Shown: piece after piece, positions 42,393 to 55,480 of the stretch | Position numbering within the stretch: the first letter of the stretch is position 1 | Layout: each line of letters begins with the position of its first letter | NCBI GenBank assembly: GCA_029531795.1 | Contig: JAPEIS010000016.1 | Location: forward strand, 1,116,001-1,180,000 | Length of the DNA stretch: 64,000 nt | Direction of reading: 5' to 3' | Source of the DNA: Sclerotinia nivalis | Taxonomy: Eukaryota > Ascomycota > Leotiomycetes > Helotiales > Sclerotiniaceae | Notes under the pieces: generated by a model | Told to the model about the DNA's origin: nothing | Database searches by the model: none | What the model saw: the letters and a program-made list of their open reading frames with translations, nothing else | Translations under genes and position numbers: made by a program

Positions 42393-43937
42393 GGTTGAAA
42401 CTAAGGGATTGGATATGCCAGCATGAATTGAAATGAGGAATCGATCTTGATTTCGAAGATGATGTTAGAGGTTAGAGTCTAAGGACAAGGTTAGTTGTGT
42501 AATCTTGCTGGAAACATCATGAAAGATAAGATCGAAAACCCACAAAACTCTACCCTGATACCAGTTAAGAACGTCTCCCTTGTACAGAAAGAGTCTGGTT
42601 GATTGGAAAAGAGGGTAACAGGTAGATTCTCGATATAGCAAATGGTAGAAGAATCGAAAAGTAAGGTGAAATGGGATGAAGAATTGGTCTCTTGAATGAA
42701 GCTAGGCCTCCATTACCTGGCAACGCAACTTGTACTGGGAGATTGCGAAAGAGCAAATAAAACAGTACTGCGAATAGAGGTACTGATTCTTGTTGAATGG
42801 GGAGAGATGGAAGGAGGTTGAAGGTTGAAGGTTGAAATATTGGACAATGCAGAAAGAAGAAGTGAGGCTGAGGTGGAGAAGCACAATTGAAGATTAGGTA
42901 GAAGTGAATGATTGACAGTAGCTCCGAAAGAATGAGGGGAAAGGTTGGAAAGAAGAAAGAGGAGGAAGAGGGAGAGGAAGAGGAAGAGGGAGAGGGAGAG
43001 GGAGAGGGAGAGGAAGGAGAAGGAGAAGGAGAAGGAGAAGGAGCCCTTTCCTCGTTTGTATTATGAAATCAATGCGTTTTTGCTATTTGTCTTGTCTCAA
43101 ACCCAACTTCAGAAGCTGCAGGTTCTGATAAGTGCAAACAAAAGACAGAAAAGAGCAAAAAGGCCAAAAAACAAACCAAAAAAAAAAAAATAAAAAAAAA
43201 AAAAATTGAGAATCTATTGAAGATTCGATCGAGGGTAGTATGGGCCGGATGAGGTTCAGGTTTGTATGCATACCTAGGTAGTAATGCATAGAAAATTTCC
43301 TATTCAGACTTTTGAGGTTGTATTGAAATATTTATGCCGTTTCCTTCTTCTTCTTCTGTTCTGTTTATTGGTGAATTTGGGTTAAGGACAGTATACATTT
43401 CCACATGTAATTAATATTCACTTCACCAGGAAGATGACTATTCATGTAGGTAGGTGCCTTATACTACGGTATATGGTATGTATGAAGTACTGACGCGCTT
43501 CTTCCCCTCTTTTCTTCTTTTCTTCTTTCTACTTCTCCTGTCTCCTTTTTTCTTCTTCTTCTCCTTCTTCTAATAGGTATACAACAGAGCAGCCGCAGCG
43601 GCTATTAAACAACGTGGGGTAAAAAATGGTGCACCATCGTGAACGCGAATTGAAAAATGGCAAATGAATCGCGCCAACAGGTGGGGTAAAATATACTTAA
43701 AAGCACGAAATCCCGTGATGAATAAATTATTGATTCGATTCATGCCTTATCAATTTTGTTGGTAAATATTCAGGCACCAAAATCAACAACCTCGCTTAAC
43801 ATAGCGCACAAATTTGGGAGAAACTTTTTGACTTTCTTTCTTCCAATTTGATTTTGGATTTTGGAATTCTTCTTCGACAACTTCGACGACAACAACCACC
43901 CCAATACTTGTTTCTCCATACATACAGAGACGCAACC
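42393..43937. other. Divergent intergenic region with purine and A tracts
   Basis: Separates the RdRP gene (-) from the eS4 gene (+). A long purine-only tract (about 42935-43042) with GGAGAA/GAGAGG repeats is followed by an A-rich run at 43170-43205. Pyrimidine-rich TTCTTCTT tracts lie at about 43345-43360 and 43505-43570. The short Arg/Glu reading frame in the purine tract is a repeat artefact. Confidence 0.6.
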
Positions 43938-45157
43938 ATGGGTAGAGGACCGTAAGTATTATCCATCAATTTATGTCACAAGCATTCATCATCTTTCTCG
44001 AATTACGAAAACCTTTCCTCAGTCTGCAGTCTGCAGTCTGCCTGGATATCCAATTTAACTGAATTGACGTGGCTTCTTTTTGATATTGCGACTCCTGGCT
44101 ATTTGATAGCTTGCTGCTGCTGCGATTGCCAGTGAGAATTTGATCGACTTGATCGACCTGATTACCTTGTTCAATCATCTTTTATCTAATCCTCGCGCTC
44201 ATCCACAATTCAGCACATCTTAATACCATTTACTAATATTTTTGATCGCATGCAGAAAGAAGCACCAAAAGCGTTTGAGCGCGCCAAACCACTGGCTCTT
44301 GGACAAATTGTCCGGTGCCTATGCTCCTCGTGCGTCCGCCGGTCCACACAAGCTTAGAGACTGCATGCCACTCATCGTCTTCATCCGCAACCGTCTCAAG
44401 TATGCTCTCAACTCTCGCGAGACCAAGGCCATCCTCATGCAACGCTTGGTCAAGGTCGATGGAAAGGTTCGCACCGACGCCACATACCCAGCAGGTTTCA
44501 TGGATGTTATCGGTATCGAGAAGACCAGCGAGAACTTCCGTTTAGTTTACGACACCAAGGGACGTTTCACCGTTCACCGTATCCAAGCTGAGGAGGCAGA
44601 ATACAAGCTCGCCAAAGTCAAGAGAGTGCAATTGGGCAAGGGCGGAATCCCATTCTTGGTCACGCACGATGCTAGAACGTAAGTTCTGTCAGACATCATT
44701 CAGCCGTTGGTCCAAGCTTTGGTCGATCCCCTCCGACACATATTCAGCTAGATCAACGGTTTGAATTATCCTTTCCCCCGGAAATGCTAATGAATTTTTT
44801 TCTAGTGTCCGTTACCCAGACCCAGCCATCAAGGTCAACGACACTGTCAAGATTGACATTGCTACCGGAAAGATCACCGACTACATCAAGTTCGACACTG
44901 GTGTTATCGCCATGGCTACCGGTGGTCGTAACATGGGTCGTGTTGGTGTCATCACCCACCGTGAGCGTCACGATGGAGGTTTCAACATTGTCCACATCAA
45001 GGATGCCATAGACAACTCTTTCGCTACCCGTGAGAGCAACGTTTTCGTCATCGGAGCTGAGAAGCCATGGATCTCTCTACCAAAGGGTAAGGGTGTTAAG
45101 CTTACCATTGCTGAGGAGAGAGACCGCAGACGTGCTCATGCCATCGCTGCTAACTAA
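43938..45157 (+). CDS. RPS4: 40S ribosomal protein eS4 (S4)
   Basis: Structural protein of the small ribosomal subunit. Exons 43938-43951, 44256-44678 and 44806-45157; introns of 304 and 127 bp; 262 residues, the usual length. The first exon encodes only MGRGP, a common arrangement in ribosomal protein genes, and the next begins [20 protein letters not shown]. The S4e core follows ([40 protein letters not shown]), then a KOW region ([19 protein letters not shown]) and the C-terminal [12 protein letters not shown]. The 304-bp first intron contains a GTCTGCA triplication near 44022-44042. I found no convincing C/D snoRNA boxes in either intron. Confidence 0.97.
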
Positions 45158-46778
45158 ATGTACGTTTTGCTTTGTATTTGGGACAGGGGGAGTCATGGTA
45201 TGGGATATTAAAATCTCCTTTTTGCAATAAGCAAGAGTTTATGAGAAATACGACTTATTTAGCATGAGTCGGTTTTTACCACAATGATATAACCCTCCAA
45301 ATCCACCTTTAATTGGATGGTTTGATTATCGACTGTGATGTGATGTATGTATATATGAGTAGCAGTAGCGAATTGTATGTATCCCAAAAGCCAATGCTAA
45401 TCTCAATCCCACACATTCATCAATGACCACGACGATATTTTAAACTAAGGTCTTTGTAAGTTAAACAACTTCTGGAGCCCTTGCATTGTTGTTGAGGACC
45501 ACATTTCTCGCATGAGTCGAGGATTTCTTGACAACAGCTTGTAGAAGATCCGACTTTTAACAATTAACATTAAAACCATTCACTTCCGGGCATTTCCAAT
45601 TTCATCCCATGGTACATGTCACATGCTACGGGCTACACATTCGGATTGAAGCATGAAACCGAAGTAATTCATATCAGGTAGGAAGTACCCAGAACTAGGT
45701 AACCGGTCATGTGGAGATGTGCGGGGAAAAGAAAAGGAAAGGGTTAGGGTGTACCGATATTCTCTCAATTGACTTCTTTTCTGTGCTTATTCTCTGTATG
45801 GGGATGGTATATGTAGATGATGAGACGATGAGTTCGATGTTTGGAGATACATAGAATATGTAGAAAAATAAATAAGAATAAGGAAACTTCTTAGCAGTTA
45901 ATCATTAGATATTATCTATGTACAATACATTACACATCATTATACTCGAATATATAAACCAGGGATACGAGCTGTCAAAATACGCACCATAGATTTATTA
46001 AAGTAGGATTCCTGATTTCTAAACCCATTTTATATTAAACGTGGGGTAACACAACAGATTTCGGAGCAATGTAGTATGGGGGGGGTTACACAGCTGGGGA
46101 CGTTTAAGGGATTTTCGTGATGGGCTGAAGGGATTATATTTGAGTTTTGGTCAGCTGGTTGAGAAATATTTGGGAATTTGCTTGGGGTTTAATGGCTGCT
46201 GGTGTGCTGTCATATTTGATATGTTTAGGTAGGTCCGATGTATGGTGGATGTATGTATGTATACTGTATATATACTGTATGTATATATTTAGCTATTAGG
46301 TTAGTAGCTGGAGGTAGAAAGACATTGAGGAGTGAATTGGAGTTGGATAGGATATTAATCTGAAGGTTGAGAGGAAGTTAATTGTAGGTTGGCTTGAATA
46401 AGAATCATATCTTATACATTGAGTATAAATCTGACCTGCCCGTATTGTATAAATTCCGTTGATTTGACCTGACCCTACAAGTGAAGTTTGTAATACAATA
46501 TGATTTGGAAGCATATTCTGAGCCGAGGAACGACAAGAATAGGAAGACCATTTTCTCACTCAGACCTAATCAACTGAACAATACAAAACAAAGTAAGCCA
46601 ATGAATGTTGCAGATATAGACCAACTATTCCGTATAGATCCTCCCTCATAAGCAACCAACTTCCCCTAGAGTATGACATGAGCACACTACTCCACTTCTG
46701 TATCAATAGATCCTCTATATAAAGTTATCAAGGCAGGCGTCAGATTGATAGTGCAGGAGGGTGCTTCTGATGACTTTG

Positions 46779-46809
<31 letters not shown>

Positions 46810-47033
46810 TTTCCCTGACTCAAACATCTATTTGATTGATTACCTTCTTCCCTACTTATTCGAATACATCAACTTACATCAATATTTCGAAAAGGTTATA
46901 CCTTGAGGAAAGAAAAGTATTCCCCGAATGTGTATTTAGTAGGGAAGTGACAGCGCGGAAATATCCAAGAAATCCTTGTTCACATCAGTGTCGTCCAAGT
47001 GTCCATTCATCCCATTCATCCCATTCCTGAGCC
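45158..47033. other. Intergenic region
   Basis: 1.9 kb with AT-rich sequence, ATGT-type microsatellite at about 46250-46290 and a (TTTC)n tract at 46783-46808. It probably includes the eS4 3' untranslated region and the promoter of the next gene. The small reading frames show nothing recognisable. Confidence 0.55.
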
Positions 47034-49288
47034 ATGGCCATGTATTCGGTGAGATTTCAACCGATCATCACGGGCAAACTGCAACCACAATTCCGCATCT
47101 CTACTTCTAGAATACCTGTAATCACTCAAACAGGAATCGGAAATTCTTTCAATTCTTCTCCAAAATCTAGATATCAAAGTACAAAATCGAAATCAACTAC
47201 ATCTTCACCAATACCAAGTTTTAAACCAAAACCTAAATCCGCCAAATTCGATGCCAAAAATGGATGGTCGACCGAAAGAGTACTTCTGTTGGCGGCGGCC
47301 ACTGGAGGCTTAGCTTATGCATTTGCCATTATGCGAGAGAAGAATAGGAGGGGTGACATTAGAGATTATGCAGATCCGGCGAAATTTGCGGTGCCTAGAT
47401 ATGCAAATATTAAGGATATGGAAATGGTGAGTTTTCGGAGTTGTAAAAATGATGCCATGGAGATGTAGAAGGGAGCAAGCAAAATTGATGCAATTATATC
47501 TAATATTATCTAGGCCTTGAAGGAAATTCAAGAAGCTACACATGAGGATACTATTTCTACGGATCCAGAGGATTTATTGGCTCATGGATAGTAAGTTTAG
47601 TCTTTTACATCATATGGTTCACGGTCCCAAAATTCGCTGGTCACAAATGAATGGGGGAAACTTCGTGGCTCGTAACACCACAGATAGCTTCTCAATGCCA
47701 TGTATTAAATTTACGACTAACTCAACTCTCTAGTTCAGAATGGTCATCAACCAATGTTGATAGTCTCCCAGTAGCAGTAGCTTATCCAAAATCTACTCAA
47801 GAGGTCTCCAAAATTGCCTCGATATGTCACAAATATCGTGTACCAATTGTTCCTTATTCGGGGGGATCGAGTTTGGAAGGAAATGTGTCATGTCCTTATG
47901 GAGGCGTTAGTGTGGATTTTGCATTTATGGATCGAATCGTTGATTTTCATGAAGAGGATATGGATATTGTCGTTCAACCATCGGTTTCTGTAAGAAGCCT
48001 AAATTTGTTTTGGACTCCTATTTGCTTCCTTGACTCCATAGGAATACTAACATCATCTTTTAGTGGATGGATCTTAACGAGGAACTGGCTAGGCGCAAAT
48101 CCGGTCTTTTCTTCCCGGTTGATCCAGGCCCAAGTGCAAAGATAGGAGGGATGGTAGGAACAAATTGCTCCGGAACCAATTGCGTTCGTTATGGATCTAT
48201 GAAAGATTGGGTAATAAATCTAACCGTCGTCCTCTCTGATGGAACAATCATCAAGACTAGACGACGTCCCCGCAAGTCCTCCGCAGGCTACAATCTCAAC
48301 GGCCTCTTCGTAGGCTCCGAAGGAACCCTCGGTCTCGTGACTGAAATAACCCTCAAGCTCGCCGTCGTACCCGCTGAATACTCAGTCGCTGTAGTCAGCT
48401 TCCCAACGATACGAGACGCAGCAGCCGCAGCAGCGGGAGTCATGCGGGCGGGTATCCAAGTCGCAGCAATGGAAATCATGGACGAAGTACAAATGAAAGT
48501 AGTCAATCTATCCAAATCCACCGCACCAAGACAATGGAAAGAACTCCCCACCCTCTTCTTCAAATTCTCGGGCACCAAAGCTTCAGTCAAAGAAAACATA
48601 GCCATGGTATCCGCAATCGCCAAATCCCACCGCGGCAGCTCCTTCGAATTCGCCAAAGACGCCCGCGAACAAAAACTCCTCTGGTCTGCACGAAAAGAAT
48701 CGTTATGGAGTATGCTTGCCTTGCGTGAAGAGGGAGGCGAAGTTTGGAGTACGGATGTAGCAGTCCCGATCTCGAGATTGGCGGATATTATTGAGTCGAG
48801 TAAGAAGGACATGGATGATTTGGGTCTTTTTGCTAGTATTTTGGGGCATGTCGGTGATGGGAATTTTCATGAGAGTATTATGTATGATAAGAGGGTCGCG
48901 GGGGAGAAGGAGAAGGTGGAGAGATGTGTTAAGAATATGGTGGTTAGAGCGCTGGAAATGGAGGGGACGGTTACGGTATGAAGTTCTTAATTGTTCGGTG
49001 CTAATTCCAGAGACTAAAGATGGAACAGGGAGAACACGGAATAGGAATCGGAAAGAAAGATTCTCTTCTCATGGAACTGGGGCATGGTACTTTGGGAGTC
49101 ATGAAATCTATCAAACAGGCATTAGGTGAGTACTTGTTTACTTTTACTCTTCCCTCTCCACTTCACTTCACTTCTCAGTACAATGGATACTCCATCAAAG
49201 ACCCTCGAGAAACGAAACTAACTAACATAACTCCCAAGATCCCCGCTGGATAATGAATCCAGGTAAAATCATGGATCTCCCTAAATAG
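47034..49288 (+). CDS. DLD1: D-lactate dehydrogenase (cytochrome), mitochondrial
   Basis: FAD enzyme of the mitochondrial inner membrane that oxidises D-lactate to pyruvate and passes electrons to cytochrome c. Exons 47034-47426, 47514-47590, 47734-47989, 48064-48975, 49029-49125 and 49239-49288; introns of 87, 143, 74, 53 and 113 bp; 594 residues. An Arg/Ser/Thr-rich presequence is followed by a membrane anchor (VLLLAAATGGLAYAFAIM, residues 83-100). The FAD-binding type 4 domain has PVAVAYPKSTQEVSKIASICHKYRVPIVPYSGGSSLEGN and DLNEELARRKSGLFFPVDPGP. The C-terminal FAD-oxidase domain has LGHVGDGNFHESI and TGEHGIGIGKKD. The last is assembled across intron 4. All family blocks are present. Confidence 0.95.
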
Positions 49289-50364
49289 TTCGCTTAAGCA
49301 CATACGGCACGGTACAAATTTGCATTTCGGGAGGCAATTTTCGCAGCATGAAATGGAGTGGAAGTAAGCGCAACAAAAATAGCATGAGCATCAGCATGAG
49401 TAGTGAGGGGAGGCAAACTTGTTTACTTTCTTCGATTTATGTTATATTGGCTATTTGCGTTGCATCACCAGGTGGTATTATGGTTTTGTGGTATGTGTGC
49501 ATTTTGTTGGTTAGCATTGGAATTTGAGAGATGTTTTATGTGATGAACGATGAGAGGATGGGGCAATGAGGGATGGAATGATGGATTTCAAGGAAGGGAG
49601 GGAAGGGAAGGGAAGGGGAGGGAGAGGAGAGGGGGTAAATGAGATTAGCTTGGGAGAAGAGCGAAATTGTATTGGATTGGATTCGGAGTGGGAAGCTAGT
49701 TGGAATATGATGTTTAGAAGAGGATAAGATTGGATAGGATGGGATAGGAAATGAAAATGATTGAGTGGGTAACTCAATGATTGCGTCAAGATAAGTGACG
49801 ATATGTGACAAATGCTAATCCCTTCCACAAGATGTTCACAAATGTTCACAAATGTTCATACAATAGAGACTTATTAGTGTAGTGTAGTACAACAGTTTTG
49901 CGCGCAGCTGTATCTTCCATAAATATATCTACAATGCTTGGTTCTGATTTATGGATGCATTACCATCTTTCCAAATCTCTCACAACTAGGACAGGTACGG
50001 TCCAGCCAAGATGGAGCATAGACAGATGGGACGAAGATGGAACTTTTTTGTCTTCCGCATTAAGTCTCTCTTTTTCTGTGGCCTATCTTAGCACCGGCAC
50101 CAGTACCAGTAGGAGCAAGCAGTGTATGTCTTTCTCCGTTGGAGTGTGTTATTTGGTAGGAGCGCATCTTCCGTAGTTTTAGTGAGTTTTCGTACCAACA
50201 CTGTTGTACATAGACCTCATTCTTTTCGCATATCTTACGCTCATACAATCTGGTAGATGTGGTCTCCAAGACCCTCCGTATGGAAGCGCTTTACATGTAA
50301 GCACCCCGGCCCCAAAACTCCTAGCCTCAAATTGAAATTACAACGTTCAAACATTCCCCTCAAA
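49289..50364. other. Convergent intergenic region
   Basis: Separates DLD1 (+) from the Rpc31 gene (-). It contains a purine tract GGGAAGGGAAGGG at about 49590-49635 and the two 3' untranslated regions. No gene is seen. Confidence 0.5.
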
Positions 50365-51158
50365 TTAATAATCATCTCCACCACCTCCATCTCCACCATC
50401 ATCATCGTCATCCTCACCATTCTCAAAGTACTGCTCCGCATCATAATCACCACCCATGTCTTCCTCATCATCCTCATAATCATTATCCTGTTCCTCTTCA
50501 ACCTCCTCCTCTCCCAAATCCTCCTCTCCCTCCGCTCCTTCTACTCCCGTCGCCCTCTCAATCTTTGCTAATAAAGCTTTAGTCCTCTCAGACGGATCTT
50601 CATTACCCATAGCCGCCAACGCCGCATTATCCTTCGCAACCTTCGCTTCTTCTTCTCCATCTAAAACTGACCATAATTCCTTGGGATAGAACTCCTTATT
50701 AAAATTCATCCCGCTCACTAATGGTATAGCTCGCTTCTTTCGTTGATATTTCATGCTGTATGTTTCGACTCCGAGGAATGGATCGAAGTCCGCTTTGGTT
50801 TGTCGCCCATATTGCTCATTGAATTGCTTTTCTCCGAATGTTTTTGCTGGCGCTTCGGTATCTCTTTTAGTGGAATGGGTGTAGAGGGGTCCGCGGTGGA
50901 TTTTGTCGCGAAGCGTGCGGTAGTATTTTACTTGTGTGCGTTCTTGAGGTGTGAGAGGAGAAGGACGTTTAAGATTGGGATGGCGCTGGATATGTATATG
51001 TTAGTAAATGTGCAAGGCTTCCAAAGGAGCTGGAGAGTGTGACGCACAGGATAGTCATCATTTGGTGTAAAGTCTAATTTTAAGGTGGCATCGTGCTCCC
51101 ATGTTGCGCCTTTTATCCCACCTCCTCTAGAACCTCCTCGACCTCCACGGAAAGCCAT
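50365..51158 (-). CDS. RPC31: RNA polymerase III subunit Rpc31 (RPC7)
   Basis: Pol III-specific subunit of the Rpc82/34/31 initiation subcomplex; nuclear. Exons 51158-51048 and 50985-50365 with a 62-bp intron (GTGCGT..CTAAC..CCAG); 243 residues. It begins MAFRGGRGGSRGGG, the Gly/Arg N-terminus of the family. Residues 20-37 (GATWEHDATLKLDFTPNDDYP) are followed by a conserved mid-region (RTQVKYYRTLRDKIHRGPLYT, FNEQYGRQTKADFDPFLGVETYSMKYQRKKRAIP, FNKEFYPKELW). The C-terminal 70 residues are strongly acidic (EEVEEEQDNDYEDDEEDMGGDYDAEQYFENGEDDDDDGGDGG), as in Rpc31. The start ATG matches the family N-terminus. Confidence 0.93.
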
Positions 51159-51914
51159 GCCGAGCTTGATTTCTTCAATGTTTGAAGTGATTGCGGATTT
51201 TTGAGAACTCGTAACTAGGCAGAATGTGTATTGGGCAGCGCTAGTATGGGTGATAAATAGACCGTAAATTGATAAGAGATACTTGCAACAAGGGGCATTG
51301 AGAATGTATACCAATCAAAAGGATATCAGAAAGTATTGATGTACTTGATTAACTTTTGTGCGTGTTATATAAAACTTTTGGGATAAAGAGAAATACTCGA
51401 GTAGCTCTTCTTGATTAATTTTTGCCATATCTTCAAGGCGGTGGGACCTAATTGAGTTTCTGCCAGAAGGCGGTGAAAGTTGCTCAAACTTCGATTTGTT
51501 GCATATCTGAAAAATAGTATACTTTAACTTTCTTCCCTTTCCCAATTGAGAAAGTAAATTTAGAAAATTACATCGACGAATAAGAGTAGTTTTGGGAGTT
51601 TTATTTCCGATCGTGTCAAAAGATTATGTTCAATTATATTGCCACATTAAATGCCAAAAATGGTCACCGCCTTAGTCTGATTCATGGCGGGGATACCGTA
51701 ACCTAATAAGCTTTCTAAGCTTCGTCCCCGTACTACAGACATTCACAACGCTCTTTATATTTCTTCCATTCATGTTATAATTTCCAATATTTAACAGATA
51801 TCAAAATCTTCCAAGACCTGTCTTCAAGTTTATCTTCAGATTATTCCCCTACCTACTCCAACTTACGGCCTCTCAACATTACATTCCCAAGGGATAAGAA
51901 AGGAAGTGTCCAAA
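51159..51914. other. Divergent intergenic region
   Basis: Promoter region between the Rpc31 gene (-) and the Hsm3 gene (+). A small - strand frame at 51315-51545 has no recognisable product and I do not consider it a gene. Confidence 0.5.
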
Positions 51915-53083
51915 ATGGATATAGATTATACTCCCATATTCAAACTGGAGGAGCTTGAAGCTCATCTTCAGGAGCTGGTCAAGTCCCCAGATGTTCCAAT
52001 CGATACGAAACTTTTTGATGCAGTAGAGCTACAGCTTACCGGTATGTACTTGTATGCTTTATGTTTTGAAAGAGCTCTAAATCAAGCTGCCGTGTTAACA
52101 CAATCTTGACGGCTTCTAATTTCCTCTTAGAATACAACATTTCCCCACTGATCCCTACACTACTCCCTACCATTACTCAGATCCTCCTTACTACGCAACA
52201 AGATCCTACAGCAATCGCGAGTCTGTCCGTCAAGTTATTACAGCCAATCACATTTCCCCAAGCGCTCAAATTGGCTTCCGAGGACGCTCTAATTCTCGCA
52301 CTTCGATCTCCCATACCTGCTGCGAATATTCTCGCTATTGCAATCATTGAAAAGGCTACCAAAAGTTCCACAGATGTCGCAAGCTTAGCCAGTATGAGAG
52401 GAGTGGTCGAGAATTATATCCGAACATGGCTTAGCAGCCCTCATGTCGGAGTTGGTGAGAAGGCCACACAAGTACTAGGAGAACTCTTGGAAGTTGATTC
52501 TGTTCGAGAGTTAGCACATATCACAAGAGGAATAGGAAACATGAATATTGATTCTCAGCGACCCCCTGGCCAGGGGGCGCTTTGGCGACGAATATTTCAA
52601 GACGTTGAAATCTACGAAATGCTTTTCTCGTTCTGTAGCTTGAAGACTATCGGAAATGGCGATGGTCAATTGGATGAGAGGCAAAAGACACTCGCTCAAG
52701 CTCGTCTATTGAGAATTCTTCCTCGTTTGGCAACTGTCGATTTTGATTACTTGACCAGGTCGACGTTAGGCCACATAGACAGAGAATACATACCACAGGA
52801 TGACGGAGAACTTGGTTTATTGTATTTTGCGGCAACGAAAATGGTGGATAAAGAAGACTTGCTTATGCATATGACATTGACTATTTTCTTCTTGGAGTTA
52901 CTGGATGCCCTTAGTACTGTGGACTGGCTCTTCGGCCCCAGGCAGTCTTATGTTACTGAAATGATGAGAAAAGCCATGGAGTCAGACGTGGAGTTACGTC
53001 AATCGATTGAGGATGTCACTCTATCGCCAAATTCAACACCAGAAACGAAAGAACTGATAACTTCTTTGAAGCTACTCTCTTAA
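51915..53083 (+). CDS. HSM3: Hsm3-like proteasome base assembly chaperone (PSMD5/S5b)
   Basis: Chaperone that binds the Rpt1 C-domain during assembly of the 19S proteasome base; the yeast gene was first found through mismatch-repair phenotypes. Exons 51915-52041 and 52131-53083 with an 89-bp intron (GTATGT..CTTAG); 359 residues. The protein is almost entirely alpha-helical HEAT/ARM-like repeats, for example LLPTITQILLTTQQDPTAIASLSVKLLQPITFPQALKL and FSFCSLKTIG..LAQARLLRILPRLATVDFDYL. I recognise the Hsm3 N- and C-terminal domain pattern but not a unique catalytic motif, so the assignment rests on overall resemblance. ATG at 51915 is the first in the frame. Confidence 0.8.
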
Positions 53084-55480
53084 CATGGTGGCAGCTAATC
53101 AAGCCATACAGAATGCTATCAAGGGCACAATTCATAGCTTGAATCATATGTTTTGCAAAACTTACTCAGCACGCCTTCTGTTTCTCTCGTGTGTAACCTG
53201 TGGTCAAGGGGGCATCGCTAGAGGATGAATGACTGACAAAATAGCATAATGGTCATATTCTTGGAGTAGTCGAAAAGAGATGAAAAAAAAGCTCCGGTCA
53301 CATGCCGACTGCAGGTTGTATGTAGGTTTGGCTCCTCGATGCTACACTCAATTGTGACGTTGAAGAGCGCTTGATACTCTTGATATCAATATTCCAAGAA
53401 TTAGGTGTTTAATATAACAAAGAAAATGGACATGTTGCATTGCTTTCGATACTACCACCTTTTCACATTTCCGCATTCATATGTGATGATAGTAATATAT
53501 TGTTATTCTAGCAATCGAGTTCAGCGGTTGATGACCAATTAGCAAGATACCCAGCAATGTCCAAAAATTCTTGTAATTCAATTTTTAATCAATCATTTCA
53601 AAAATTTCTAGTGTTATTACTTGGTCCCGCATTTGACATTCGTCTTAAGGTATATAAATCTTACAAAAACAGAGACACTGCGACTCTCAGCATTCCGTTC
53701 AACGTTCTAAACATCCCATGAATCTTTACAATTATTGTTGGCCCAAATAATCAATCATGAAGCAATTTCAAAAGCGATTTGAAGCACGAACTTTCAAGAA
53801 TTTCACCGATTAATATTATAAAGGTATAGATCGTGATGATCAACACAACAGGCATTATTATTCAAGCATTCAGGGGTGGCTCTGATGACAAAAGTTAAAA
53901 GAGAAGTGGATGTGGTGGGCTCCCATGAGTATCAATGCTTTTGACAAGTTCATAGGCTGATATGTATGAAAGGACGATCCTGTTGATCAATTTTTAAGCT
54001 TGATTCAACACATGTTACACCTCAACATGAGAAAATCATAGGTAAGGTTTGATGCATATTTGAGTATGGGTTTTGCTTTTTGTATTGTCTGTCGCATCTG
54101 GGTAATGCTGTCTTATACATCCCTTCTCTTCTTCGGGAAATATAACATGTGATTATGATCAGAACTCGGCAAAGTCGGGAATTCTAACAATTCTAAGTGC
54201 TTACCTGCCTAGGCAGAGGCGCTGCGGTGCAGTACAATATTGAAATTTACATGATAGCAAGATCCCTCCCCCACCCTTCATTTTAGGTACCTCGGCTACC
54301 CCTGATGTAAGTTGACATGAAATTGATATTAATCTATTCATTCATTGGACTAATTTACTGAAATCTTTTGCTTTACTAAAGATTCTGTTTTACTAAGGCA
54401 TTAGTGGGTCCATTTTTAGAAGACAAGCTTTTTCCGGGCTATTAGCCGGCCTATCGTAAGGATGAATACACACGAGTCGATTAGTGGTGGTCAGATCTTC
54501 TTGTTTTTTTATCTTGTACTCTGATCTATCAAATGATAGATGGGATTCAGGGATCTAAAGATTGGCATTCTTGTCAAGCCAATGAGTATGACAGTAATCC
54601 CAATGGCAGACGACTTTAACGGATATTGTGAAAGAAAAGTTACTCCATACCGTGTAATTAGTATGCGTGATACACGACATGGGCAGTGACCAGATAATTT
54701 GAACCAGCTTTCTGGGACAACATTAAACCGATCTTACTTTTCATCAATATCAATATCAAGGAAATTGTTACAGTGCTCATACCCACTCCTTCTGCCTACT
54801 CTTACCCCTATAAGGTAACCACCCCGCCCCAAGTGGGTTCGGGAACGGGTTGGAATGATGCTTTGAGCGCAATTAGTCTTCGGGTACAGTTACCGAAGAA
54901 AGTACTCCGTTGGTGCAGAATTACCCGGTGATGGGTTTACTTCTACAAAAGCTTGCTTCAGCCTCCTCATTGGTCATTGGAACCTCCATGTAGCCCCCGC
55001 TGGTTGGTTAATCTACCTTGCGTGAGATTACCTGTCATGTCTGCGCTTCTTAGTATCTTTGCTTTCGTCTCTTGCATGTTTGGCGTGACATATCACAATC
55101 ATTATTGGACAGTCCTCATGCAAGTTGATGATATCTGAGCATCATTATTGCTAACATACGCTTGTAAGTTAGTCAGGTACCGCAGTGTAACCCCTGGCTC
55201 GCCATGGATCGTTCGATTATGGTCTCGACAATGATGAGTTAGGAGAGCTGGCACCCACCCTTGTTCTATACATTCTTTTCTTTCTTTTCTCCCTCTCATT
55301 TCCCTCTTTTTTTTTCCGATTCTAAACATCAAGCCTCTCATTCACCGGTGACGTTCGTGCCGTGCAAACATTTGTTTGCGTCCTGTCTTTGACAATTACA
55401 CCAATTCCATCACAATCTTTACCTGGCTTCGGTCACTCCACATTCATTCATTTTTGTTTATATACCTAATAATTCTCATA
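53084..55480. other. Long intergenic region upstream of the chitinase gene
   Basis: 2.4 kb without a recognisable gene. It is AT-rich to 54780, then somewhat more GC-rich with ATTGGTCATTGG (CCAAT-type words) near 54968 and a pyrimidine-rich stretch before 55481. It probably holds the regulatory region of the chitinase gene. Confidence 0.5.

Noticed and set aside
42945..43193. Arg/Glu/Lys-rich open frame
   Set aside because: It is a translation of a purine-only tract and an A run, with no start context or conservation features.
43952..44255. Possible intronic snoRNA in the first eS4 intron
   Set aside because: No RTGATGA C box paired with a CTGA D box at suitable ends was found; only a GTCTGCA triplication is present.
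48288..48812. 174-codon - strand open frame
   Set aside because: Antisense shadow of the conserved D-lactate dehydrogenase exon.
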